Assembly: GCF_006540305.1 (NCBI RefSeq)
Contig: NZ_BJOR01000001.1
Span: forward strand, 4,774,001 to 4,838,000
Reading direction: 5' to 3'
From: Streptomyces sp. 6-11-2
GTDB lineage: Bacteria; Actinomycetota; Actinomycetes; Streptomycetales; Streptomycetaceae
DNA: 64,000 nt
This document shows, piece by piece, positions 25,220 to 31,874 of the stretch (its first letter is position 1; the number at the start of each line of letters is the position of its first letter). The position numbers and the translations under genes were made by a program. The notes beneath the pieces are model-generated. The model was not told the origin of the DNA, made no database searches, and saw nothing but the letters and a program-made list of their open reading frames with translations.

Positions 25220-26329
25220 TCAGTCCTCGTCGCGCGGCGGGGTGTCGGTGGACGGCTGGTCCTTGCCCCGGTCCTTGGGCGGGGCCGTTCCCGTGAAGCC
25301 GCCGAAGCCGCGCCGCACCCGGTCACCCAGGTCGCCGGCGCCGCCCGCCAGATCGCTGACCAGCTTCATCAGCGGGTCCTTCGAGCTCTTGACGTGGTTG
25401 GCGTAGTGGGCCGCCGACTCGCGGAAGGAGTCGGTGACCGAGGTGTCCTTGTCCTCGGTGCGGCGCGGGTAGTGGCCGTCCATGATCCGCTGGTAGTCGC
25501 GGGACTCGGCCCACTTCTTCAGCTCGGCCGCCCGCACGGTCGTGAAGGGATGCGAACGCGGCAGCACGTTGAGGATCTTCAGCACGGAGTCGCGCAGGTC
25601 GCCCCCGGCCTCGTACTCCTCGGCCTGCTGGAGGAACGCGTCCACGTTCATCTGGTGCAGATGGTTGCCGCCCGCGATCTTCATCAGGCCCCGCATGGAC
25701 GCCTTCAGGTCCTGGCCGACGAGCAGACCGGCCCGGTCCGCCGACAGCTCCGACTTGCGGAACCACTCGCGCAGCCCGGTGACGATCGCCATGATCGCGA
25801 GGTTGCCCAGCGGGATCCAGGCGACCCGGACGGCCAGGCTCGTCAGGAACAGCAGGATCGTGCGGTACACGGCGTGCCCGGACAGGGCGTGGCCCACCTC
25901 GTGGCCGACGACCGCCCGCATCTCCTCCTCGTCGAGCAGCTCGACCAGGCCCGTGGTGACGACGATGATCGGCTCGTCCAGGCCGATGCACATCGCGTTG
26001 GGCTGGGGGTCCTGGGTCACGTACATCGGCGGGACCTTCTCCAGGTCCAGGATGTAGCAGGCGTCCCGCAGCATGTCGTTCAGGTGTGCGAACTGCTGGT
26101 CGGAGACGCGGACGGAGTCGGACAGGAACAGCAGCCGGAGACTGCGCTCGGGCAGCAGGCCGCTGAGGGCCTTGAACACCGTGTCGAAGCCGCTCAGCTT
26201 GCGCAGCGCGACCAGGGCGGAGCGGTCTGCAGGGTGCTCGTACGCACGCGAGGAGATCTCCGGGAAGCGCCTGCGCTGCCGGCTCGGCGCGTGCTCCTGC
26301 GCCTCTTGTTCGCGGCCGTCGTCGGACAT
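25220..26329 (-). CDS. M48-family zinc metalloprotease, membrane-associated
   Basis: The zinc-binding HEVGH motif lies at residues 143-147 and the third ligand region ELSADRAGLLV follows about 60 residues later, as in HtpX/Ste24-type M48 peptidases. Hydrophobic segments near 150-200 (TILLFLTSLAVRV and neighbouring helices) suggest membrane association. Such enzymes degrade damaged membrane proteins or process small substrates. The start at 26329 follows GGGGGA on the minus strand; 26341 is an alternative adding four residues. The C-terminus is charged and Pro/Asp-rich. It is convergent with the membrane protein upstream and divergent from a tiny membrane protein. Confidence 0.9.
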   Translation of the reverse strand: MSDDGREQEAQEHAPSRQRRRFPEISSRAYEHPADRSALVALRKLSGFDTVFKALSGLLPERSLRLLFLSDSVRVSDQQFAHLNDMLRDACYILDLEKVPPMYVTQDPQPNAMCIGLDEPIIVVTTGLVELLDEEEMRAVVGHEVGHALSGHAVYRTILLFLTSLAVRVAWIPLGNLAIMAIVTGLREWFRKSELSADRAGLLVGQDLKASMRGLMKIAGGNHLHQMNVDAFLQQAEEYEAGGDLRDSVLKILNVLPRSHPFTTVRAAELKKWAESRDYQRIMDGHYPRRTEDKDTSVTDSFRESAAHYANHVKSSKDPLMKLVSDLAGGAGDLGDRVRRGFGGFTGTAPPKDRGKDQPSTDTPPRDED

Positions 26330-26430
26330 GTGGTCCCCCATGTGTGTCAGTGTCCCAATGTGCCCCCGAGGCAGGGCCCAGCCTAGGCGGAGATACCGTG
26401 GACGGGCAGTGCAACGAAGGAGTCCACGTC

Positions 26431-26595
26431 ATGGAGCACCACCCCGCAGCCGCCTGGCTGACCGAGGCCGCCGGCGCCGCCGCCCAGCACCAGGGGGCGG
26501 GTTACCTGCTCCGGGTCGTCCTGATCGTGATGGTCCTGGGCTGCGTCCTCACCGGCTGGTTCCTCCTCCGCGGCTACAAGCGGGACGACGACTGA
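26431..26595 (+). CDS. Small single-pass membrane protein (54 aa)
   Basis: The ATG at 26431 follows GAAGGAG (26415-26421). The protein has a polar N-terminus (MEHHPAAAWLTEAAG), one strong hydrophobic helix near residues 29-47 (LRVVLIVMVLGCVLTGWFLL) and a charged tail RGYKRDDD that would stay inside. It resembles the widespread streptomycete small membrane proteins of unknown role. It is divergent from the M48 protease gene and could act with it, but nothing in the sequence proves this. Confidence 0.75.
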   Translation: MEHHPAAAWLTEAAGAAAQHQGAGYLLRVVLIVMVLGCVLTGWFLLRGYKRDDD

Positions 26596-26781
26596 CGCGG
26601 CGGAAAGGTTCCCGAGGGCTCCCGCGGCCGTCGCGCCCGCACCGGCGGGGCCGCGCGGGTGCGGGTGGGGCGCAAGCGCCCGCTGTGCCAACGGTGGAGT
26701 CGGGGTGAGCGGTGCGCCAGGGGTTGCTTACGATGGGCCGACATCCTTGTCCCGCTCACTCCCGGATAGGTCCTGCCAAAG

Positions 26782-26937
26782 ATGAGCTACCCCAGCACCG
26801 CTGCCCAGTTGGTCAACCTCGCCGAGGCCCAGGGGGGCAACCACGAGAGCCTCAGCCCCTTCCTCACCGGCGGTGGCGCGCTCTTCATCCTGCTGCTCCT
26901 GCTGTGGATCACCACGCGTTTCAACCGCGACCGCTGA
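26782..26937 (+). CDS. Small membrane protein (51 aa)
   Basis: The ATG at 26782 opens a 51-residue protein, [20 protein letters not shown] and onwards, with a helix near residues 30-45 ([13 protein letters not shown]) and the basic end RFNRDR. Normal codon bias and a complete start-helix-stop layout support it as real. A -10-like TACGAT lies about 50 bases upstream; the ribosome site is weak. No function is recognised. It lies directly before nadD, on the same strand. Confidence 0.75.
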   Translation: MSYPSTAAQLVNLAEAQGGNHESLSPFLTGGGALFILLLLLWITTRFNRDR

Positions 26938-26993
26938 AGCCCTGTCCGGCCCGTCCCCGGGATCTGGCTCATGGAGTCCTCAGGCCGGGCCGG

Positions 26994-26999
26994 TAGGGT
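26994..26999 (+). promoter_or_regulatory. -10 element of nadD
   Basis: TAGGGT lies 8 bases before the nadD ATG with no ribosome site between, which suggests a leaderless or nearly leaderless transcript. Confidence 0.5.
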
Positions 27000-27007
27000 C
27001 TGCACGC

Positions 27008-27682
27008 ATGGGAGAGCAGGACATGCCTACCGGTCCGGCGAGTGACACGGTGAACCCCCTCGAACACGGGCCCGGCGGCGGGCCTTCGGCGTCGGGCAAG
27101 CGGCGCCTCGGCGTCATGGGCGGGACGTTCGACCCGATCCACCACGGGCACCTCGTGGCGGCCAGCGAGGTCGCCGCGCAGTTCCACCTGGACGAGGTGG
27201 TGTTCGTGCCCACCGGGCAGCCCTGGCAGAAGTCCCACCGCCAAGTCTCCCCGGCGGAGGACCGCTATCTGATGACGGTCATCGCGACCGCCGAGAACCC
27301 GCAGTTCTCCGTGAGCCGCATCGACATCGACCGCGGCGGTCCCACCTACACCGTGGACACCCTGCGCGATCTGCGCGCGCTCAACCCCGACACCGACCTG
27401 TTCTTCATCACCGGCGCCGACGCGCTCGGCCAGATCCTCACCTGGCGGGACTCCGAGGAACTGTTCTCCCTCGCGCACTTCATCGGCGTCACCCGGCCCG
27501 GCCACCATCTGACCGACCCCGGCCTGCCGGAAGGCGGCGTCTCGCTCGTCGAGGTCCCCGCCCTCGCCATCTCCTCCACGGACTGCCGGGCGAGAGTCGC
27601 CAAGGGCGACCCGGTCTGGTATCTGGTGCCTGACGGAGTCGTGCGCTACATCGCCAAACGCCAGCTGTACCGAGGCGAGTGA
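27008..27682 (+). CDS. nadD: Nicotinate-nucleotide adenylyltransferase
   Basis: NadD joins nicotinate mononucleotide to AMP from ATP, a late step of NAD synthesis. The protein (224 residues) has a ~34-residue non-conserved start and then the nucleotidyltransferase signature [14 protein letters not shown] near residues 35-48, where the HxGH motif binds [13 protein letters not shown] and the C-terminal [10 protein letters not shown] motif near 187 are family hallmarks. The start at ATG 27008 is uncertain, since a start nearer GKRRLG would also give a full enzyme. The LCP gene and rsfS follow in the usual actinobacterial order. Confidence 0.95.
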   Translation: MGEQDMPTGPASDTVNPLEHGPGGGPSASGKRRLGVMGGTFDPIHHGHLVAASEVAAQFHLDEVVFVPTGQPWQKSHRQVSPAEDRYLMTVIATAENPQFSVSRIDIDRGGPTYTVDTLRDLRALNPDTDLFFITGADALGQILTWRDSEELFSLAHFIGVTRPGHHLTDPGLPEGGVSLVEVPALAISSTDCRARVAKGDPVWYLVPDGVVRYIAKRQLYRGE

Positions 27683-27698
27683 GCCGAGAGGGGCACCG

Positions 27699-29453
27699 GT
27701 GAACGACCGATACGACGCTGGTCACGGGGGCGACCAGTACGAACTCGTCGGCTACGACGAGTACGGCCGGCCTGTGTACCGGCCGGTCCCCGTCCAGCAG
27801 ACTCCGCAGCAGGCCTACGACGCCTACGGCCAGCAGGGCTACGGCTACGACCCGTACGCGACCGGTGGCCAGCAGCAGCTCGATCCCACGTCCTACCAGG
27901 GCGGTCACGACGGCGCCTACCAGGGCGGCTACGGCACCGGCTACGACCCGGGCCGGCAGGCGCCCGACCCCTCCGGCCACGGAGCCCACGGCTCCTACGA
28001 CCCGTACGGCTCCGGCGCGACGACGGCCCCGTACGACCCGTACGGACGGGCCGCGACCAGCGGGGAGCAGCCCCGGGTCCCCGAGCAGACCGCCCACATC
28101 CCGCAGCAGACCGGCCCGGCGGACGCCGACCGGACGGCGCAGGGACCCGACCCGGACGGCGCGGACGGACCCGACTACCGCACCGAGCAGTTCGCCTTCG
28201 TCGAGGAGCCCAGCGACGGCTCCGAGGACGTCATCGACTGGCTGAAGTTCACCGAGAACCGCACCGAGCGCCGCGAGGAGGCCCGCCGCCGCGCCCGCAG
28301 CCGCGTCGTCGCCCTGACGGTCGTGCTGGCCCTGCTCGCGGCGGGCGGAGTCGGCTACCTCTGGTACGCCGGGAAGCTGCCCGGCGTGTCGTCGTCCGGC
28401 TCCGAGAGCGGCACCGCGACCGCGAACGGCGCCCAGAAGCGCGACGTGATCGTCGTCCACCTGCACGACACCGAACGGGGCGGCACGTCCACGGCGCTGC
28501 TCGTCGGCAACACCACCACCAAGCAGGGCACCACCGTCCTGCTGCCCAACTCCCTCGCCCTGACGGGCGACGACGGCACCGTCACGACCCTCGCCAAGTC
28601 GGTCAAGGGCGACGGCTCCTCGGGTACCCGCGAGCAGCTCGACACGGTCCTCGGCACCGACATCGAGGGCACCTGGCGCCTGGACACCCCCTACCTCCAG
28701 AACCTCGTCGACCTGGTCGGCAACGTCGAGGTCGACGCCAACGCCGACGTACCCGACCCGGACGCCAAGAAGAAGGGCGCCGCGCCCCTGGTCCGCAAGG
28801 GCAAGGCGCAGACCCTCAGCGGCACCATGGCCGTCGCGTACGCCACCTACCACGCCTCGGGCGAGGAGGAGAACGCCCAGCTCGAACGGTTCGGCCAGGT
28901 GATGCAGAGCCTGCTGCGCAAGGTCTCCTCCGACGCCACGGGCGCGACGACGACGGTGCAGACGCTCCAGCAGATCCTCGACCCCTCGCTCACCGACGAG
29001 GACCTCGGCACCTTCCTCGCCAAGCTGGCCGAGTTCGCCAAGGGCGGCGACTACAAGACGGCGCTGCTGCCGGTGCAGGCGGACGGCACGCTGAGCGCGC
29101 AGACCAGCGAGAGCGTGGTCAAGGACGTCCTGGGCGGCACCGCGAAGAGCCCCGACCAGTCGTCCGCCGTCCGGGTCTCCGTGCGGAACGCCAGCGGCGC
29201 CAAGGGCAACACCGAGAAGGCCCGGATCGTCCTCCTGGGCGGCGGCTTCACCTTCCTGGAGGGCGGCACTGCCTCCGAGGTCCGCTCGGCGTCCCAGGTC
29301 GTCTACGCCGACGCCGCGGGCAAGGAGAAGGCCACGGAGGTCGCCAAGACCCTGGGGCTGCCCGACAGCGCGGTGACGAAGGGCACGGTCACCTCGAACG
29401 CCGACGTCTCCGTCGTCCTCGGTCAGGACTACCAAGGCTCCTCGGGGCAGTGA
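27699..29453 (+). CDS. pdtA: LCP-family (LytR-CpsA-Psr) protein with LytR_C domain, PdtA-like
   Basis: The 584-residue protein has a ~170-residue Tyr/Gly/Gln-rich cytoplasmic region (repeats of YDPYG type), a basic segment and a membrane helix near residues 200-222. A periplasmic LCP-like domain covers about 245-450 and a LytR_C domain about 480-580. LCP enzymes transfer glycopolymers from lipid carriers to peptidoglycan; the S. coelicolor LCP protein at this locus, next to nadD, is known as PdtA and attaches polydiglycosylphosphate. Here the places where LCP enzymes usually hold a key Asp and Arg read GGTSTALLVG and LLPNSLAL, so catalysis looks non-canonical. The GTG at 27699 follows GAGAGGGG. 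The symbol rests on synteny as much as on sequence. Confidence 0.8.
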   Translation: MNDRYDAGHGGDQYELVGYDEYGRPVYRPVPVQQTPQQAYDAYGQQGYGYDPYATGGQQQLDPTSYQGGHDGAYQGGYGTGYDPGRQAPDPSGHGAHGSYDPYGSGATTAPYDPYGRAATSGEQPRVPEQTAHIPQQTGPADADRTAQGPDPDGADGPDYRTEQFAFVEEPSDGSEDVIDWLKFTENRTERREEARRRARSRVVALTVVLALLAAGGVGYLWYAGKLPGVSSSGSESGTATANGAQKRDVIVVHLHDTERGGTSTALLVGNTTTKQGTTVLLPNSLALTGDDGTVTTLAKSVKGDGSSGTREQLDTVLGTDIEGTWRLDTPYLQNLVDLVGNVEVDANADVPDPDAKKKGAAPLVRKGKAQTLSGTMAVAYATYHASGEEENAQLERFGQVMQSLLRKVSSDATGATTTVQTLQQILDPSLTDEDLGTFLAKLAEFAKGGDYKTALLPVQADGTLSAQTSESVVKDVLGGTAKSPDQSSAVRVSVRNASGAKGNTEKARIVLLGGGFTFLEGGTASEVRSASQVVYADAAGKEKATEVAKTLGLPDSAVTKGTVTSNADVSVVLGQDYQGSSGQ

Positions 29454-29476
29454 TCCCTCAATTGCGTGGGGTGTCC

Positions 29477-29516
29477 TCGGCGGTCCGTGAGACCCTTGGT
29501 GTCAAGTGACCGCCGA
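29477..29516 (+). promoter_or_regulatory. Inverted repeat next to the rsfS ribosome site
   Basis: A perfect 9-bp inverted repeat (29477-29485 with 29508-29516) ends on the first base of AAGGA, the rsfS ribosome site. It could be a terminator for the LCP gene or a structure that hides the site. Confidence 0.45.
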
Positions 29517-29530
29517 AGGAAAGCCCTGTA

Positions 29531-29977
29531 GTGACCGCGACCGATCGCTCTCTCGACCTCATCAACACCGCCGCCCAGGCGGCCGCCGACAAACTCGCGC
29601 ACGACGTCATCGCGTATGACGTCAGCGACGTGCTGTCGATCACGGACGCCTTTCTGCTGGCGTCCGCGCCCAGTGACCGCCAGGTCAAGTCGATCGTCGA
29701 CGAGATCGAGGAGCGGCTGCTGAAGGAACTCGGCGCCAAGCCGGTGCGCCGCGAGGGCGACCGCGAGGCCCGCTGGGTTCTGCTCGACTACGTGGACATC
29801 GTCGTGCACGTCCAGCACAGCGAGGAACGCGTCTTCTACGCCCTGGAGCGGCTGTGGAAGGACTGCCCCGAACTCGAACTGCCCGCCGACGCCAAGGCCA
29901 CCCGGGGCAAGGCCGAGGAACACGCCAAGCAGCAGGCCGCCGAGGAGACGGCGGAGCCCGGCGGTGAATGGCGGTGA
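29531..29977 (+). CDS. rsfS: Ribosome silencing factor RsfS
   Basis: RsfS binds ribosomal protein L14 and blocks subunit joining to lower translation in stress. The 148-residue protein contains the whole RsfS/DUF143 fold: AYDVSDVLSITDAFLLASAPSDRQ, then GDREARWVLLDYVDIVVHV and RVFYALERLWKDCP. A charged ~30-residue tail follows. The GTG at 29531 follows AAGGA. It is downstream of nadD as in many bacteria, and the phosphatase gene overlaps its end by 10 bases, so the two are translationally linked. Confidence 0.96.
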   Translation: MTATDRSLDLINTAAQAAADKLAHDVIAYDVSDVLSITDAFLLASAPSDRQVKSIVDEIEERLLKELGAKPVRREGDREARWVLLDYVDIVVHVQHSEERVFYALERLWKDCPELELPADAKATRGKAEEHAKQQAAEETAEPGGEWR

Positions 29978-30645
29978 GCGGCGCCGCCGAGGGGCCCGGC
30001 CGGGCGCCGGGCCGTGGCCGCCGCATCATCCTGTGGCGCCACGGCCAGACTCCCTGGAACGTGGAACGGCGCTTCCAGGGCAGCACGGACGTCGAGCTGA
30101 CCGAGACCGGCGTCGGCCAGGCACGCCATGCCGCCCGCCTGCTGGCCTCCCTGCGACCCGACGCGATCGTCTCCTCCGACCTCCTGCGGGCCACCTGCAC
30201 GGCCGCCGAGCTGGCCGCGCTCACCGGCCTTGAGGTCACCCGGGACGAGGGCCTGCGCGAGACCTACGCGGGCGTCTGGCAGGGCCTGACGCACGAGGAG
30301 ATCATCGGCCGGTACGGCGACCAGTACGCCGCGTGGAAGCGCGGTGAGCCGGTGCGCCGCGGCGGCGGCGAACTGGAGACCGAGGTCGCCGACCGTGCCG
30401 CCCCCGTCGTGCTGCGGCACGTGGAGAAGGTGCCCGAGGACGGCACGCTCGTCGTGGTCAGCCACGGCGGCACCATCCGCACCACCCTCGGTCGCCTCCT
30501 CGGTCTCGAACCCCACCACTGGGAGAGCCTGGGCGGCCTGTCCAACTGCTGCTGGTCGGTCCTCGGCGAGGGCGCCCGCGGCTGGCGGCTGCTGGAGCAC
30601 AACGCCGGCACCCTGCCCGAGCCCGTCCTCGGCGACGACGACTGA
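29968..30645 (+). CDS. Histidine phosphatase (phosphoglycerate mutase-like) protein
   Basis: The branch-1 histidine phosphatase signature LWRHGQTPWN is at about residue 22, with the catalytic His inside RHG. The second His is in VVSHGGTIR near 163, and the acid residue in GLRETYAGVWQG near 92. Such enzymes act on sugar phosphates, nucleotides or phosphoproteins; genes in this position are often loosely called phosphoglycerate mutase. True mutase activity is unlikely given the short length (225 residues). The start overlaps rsfS; ATG 29968 is used, with GTG 29974 possible. Confidence 0.9.
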   Translation: MAVSGAAEGPGRAPGRGRRIILWRHGQTPWNVERRFQGSTDVELTETGVGQARHAARLLASLRPDAIVSSDLLRATCTAAELAALTGLEVTRDEGLRETYAGVWQGLTHEEIIGRYGDQYAAWKRGEPVRRGGGELETEVADRAAPVVLRHVEKVPEDGTLVVVSHGGTIRTTLGRLLGLEPHHWESLGGLSNCCWSVLGEGARGWRLLEHNAGTLPEPVLGDDD

Positions 30646-30672
30646 GCCGCCCCGCGGCCCACGGGACCCGGA

Positions 30673-30758
30673 TTTCACTTTCCGGCAGGTCGCAGGCTAA
30701 AGTTCTTCTTGTTCGCCCCGCCGAGCGGGGCGAAACACCACGCGGATGGTTCGCGTGG
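30673..30758 (+). promoter_or_regulatory. Promoter and structured leader of the first tRNA-Ala
   Basis: TTTCAC (30673-30678), a 19-base spacer and TAAAGT (30698-30703) form a likely promoter. Two hairpins follow before the tRNA: a 10-bp perfect stem 30712-30721 with 30725-30734, and a 7-bp stem 30738-30744 with 30752-30758. The first could also terminate the phosphatase transcript. Confidence 0.5.
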
Positions 30759-30764
30759 CGGCAA

Positions 30765-30837
30765 GGGGCTATAGCTCAGTTGGTAGAGCGCCTGCATGGC
30801 ATGCAGGAGGTCAGGAGTTCAATTCTCCTTAGCTCCA
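30765..30837 (+). tRNA. tRNA-Ala(GGC), copy 1
   Basis: The 73-base cloverleaf has acceptor arm GGGGCTA/TAGCTCC (one G-U), D arm with AGCTCAGTTGG, anticodon stem CCTGC/GCAGG and loop ATGGCAT with anticodon GGC at 30798-30800. The T arm is GGAGTTCAATTCTCC. CCA is not encoded. It is identical to the copy at 31670. Confidence 0.97.
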
Positions 30838-30878
30838 CGGACCGGCACTCGGTTGAGTCGCCGAGGATCGTTCGTCAG

Positions 30879-30908
30879 AATCCCGTCCCGTTCAGGGGCG
30901 GGATTTTC
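30879..30908 (+). terminator. Terminator after first tRNA-Ala
   Basis: An 11-bp stem (30879-30889 with 30895-30905, one G-U) with a 5-base loop runs into TTTTC. It is a textbook intrinsic terminator. Confidence 0.88.
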
Positions 30909-31117
30909 TGTATTCCCGTGAACCGGCTTGAGTCACTTGGGGCTCCGGGGGCGTATACCTCTGCGAGTGCGCTCTCCGAGTGCCTGGACGCGCCGGTCCG
31001 GACGCCCCCGGTGCAGGCCGTGGCCGTACTGGTACCAAGGCGTCGCTGACCGTATCGGCCCGGCCGTGGCAGAATCAAACGGCCGGAGGGGGCGCGGCCC
31101 GACGGGAGGGAGTAGCG

Positions 31118-31291
31118 ATGCCTGCCTGCATCCTCGAGGAGGTCGGTGACCTCCTCGGTGCGGCGTTGATACGAGACACGGTCACCCGCCTCGTCTGCCC
31201 CTCCTGCGGCTCTCTCCATGTGGCCCAAGTCCTCGGCGACAACGGGGGGATCTCGTACGTGTGCACGGCCTGCGGCCACAGCTGGAGCTGA
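31118..31291 (+). CDS. Small zinc-ribbon protein (57 aa)
   Basis: The ATG at 31118 follows GGGAGGGAG (31104-31112). The protein carries two CxxC knuckles, CPSCGSLHVAQ near residue 27 and CTACGHSWS at the end, so it should bind one zinc ion. TFIIS-like ribbons of this kind bind nucleic acid or proteins. The partner is unknown. The next small Cys-rich gene starts 3 bases after its stop, so they form a two-gene operon between the duplicated tRNA genes. Confidence 0.85.
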   Translation: MPACILEEVGDLLGAALIRDTVTRLVCPSCGSLHVAQVLGDNGGISYVCTACGHSWS

Positions 31292-31294
31292 CCC

Positions 31295-31528
31295 ATGGGT
31301 GCACACAGGCGGAAGTGCGACTGGTGCGGCGGCGGCACCCCGATCGTCCGCGACATGGAGCCGATCAACCCCGACTACCAGTACTGGTGCGAGGAGTGCG
31401 CGCGGGCGCTGATCATAAAAGGCGACCCGATCGAGACCTACCGCGAACTCGAGGGCGAGCCGATCTACGGCCGGCTCCTGGAGGAGCACTGCACGCTGAA
31501 GCGGTTCTATTCGTTCGTGACGGCGTGA
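31295..31528 (+). CDS. Small Cys-rich (zinc-binding) protein (77 aa)
   Basis: The 77-residue protein has CDWCGGGTPI near residue 8 and WCEECARAL near 31, a treble-clef or zinc-ribbon pattern of two CxxC pairs, then an acidic helix region (GDPIETYRELEGEPIYGRLL) and a single extra Cys. It has no signal peptide. I do not recognise a function. Tight spacing to the preceding zinc ribbon suggests that they work together. Confidence 0.85.
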   Translation: MGAHRRKCDWCGGGTPIVRDMEPINPDYQYWCEECARALIIKGDPIETYRELEGEPIYGRLLEEHCTLKRFYSFVTA

Positions 31529-31574
31529 CGCGGTCCCTGTGCTCGGGGGCCGTGCAGGGCGGAGCGAAACCGAT

Positions 31575-31659
31575 TTGGTGTTCCACCCCCTGGACCGTGT
31601 AATGTTGGCGTCGCCGCCGGGGAAACCGGGCGACACGGTCGAATAAGCGGCTCAGCCGC
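31575..31659 (+). promoter_or_regulatory. Promoter and structured leader of the second tRNA-Ala
   Basis: TTGGTG (31575-31580), a 19-base spacer and TAATGT (31600-31605) match the layout upstream of the first copy. A bulged hairpin (31610-31634) and a 5-bp hairpin (31647-31651 with 31655-31659) follow before the tRNA. Confidence 0.55.
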
Positions 31660-31669
31660 GTGGCCACGA

Positions 31670-31742
31670 GGGGCTATAGCTCAGTTGGTAGAGCGCCTGC
31701 ATGGCATGCAGGAGGTCAGGAGTTCAATTCTCCTTAGCTCCA
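31670..31742 (+). tRNA. tRNA-Ala(GGC), copy 2
   Basis: All 73 bases are identical to the copy at 30765, including anticodon GGC. CCA is not encoded. It has its own promoter and terminator, so it is expressed independently. Confidence 0.97.
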
Positions 31743-31750
31743 CAGGAAGT

Positions 31751-31783
31751 GAGGGCGAGTCATCCACCGGATGACTCGCCCTC
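31751..31783 (+). terminator. Terminator after second tRNA-Ala
   Basis: A perfect 15-bp stem (31751-31765 with 31769-31783) with a 3-base loop begins 8 bases after the tRNA. The convergent minus-strand operon ends just beyond it and may share it. Confidence 0.88.
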
Positions 31784-31874
31784 GACGTATGCCCGCACGC
31801 GTACGCGGCGGCACCGGCGGCAAAAACGCGACGGCGGGTTGCCCCCTGGGAGGGCGGCCCGCCGTCGCGTGCGC

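Noticed and set aside
30765..31742. tRNA duplication as integrative-element attachment sites
   Set aside because: The full 73-base genes are duplicated with separate promoters and terminators, and no integrase or excisionase gene lies between them.
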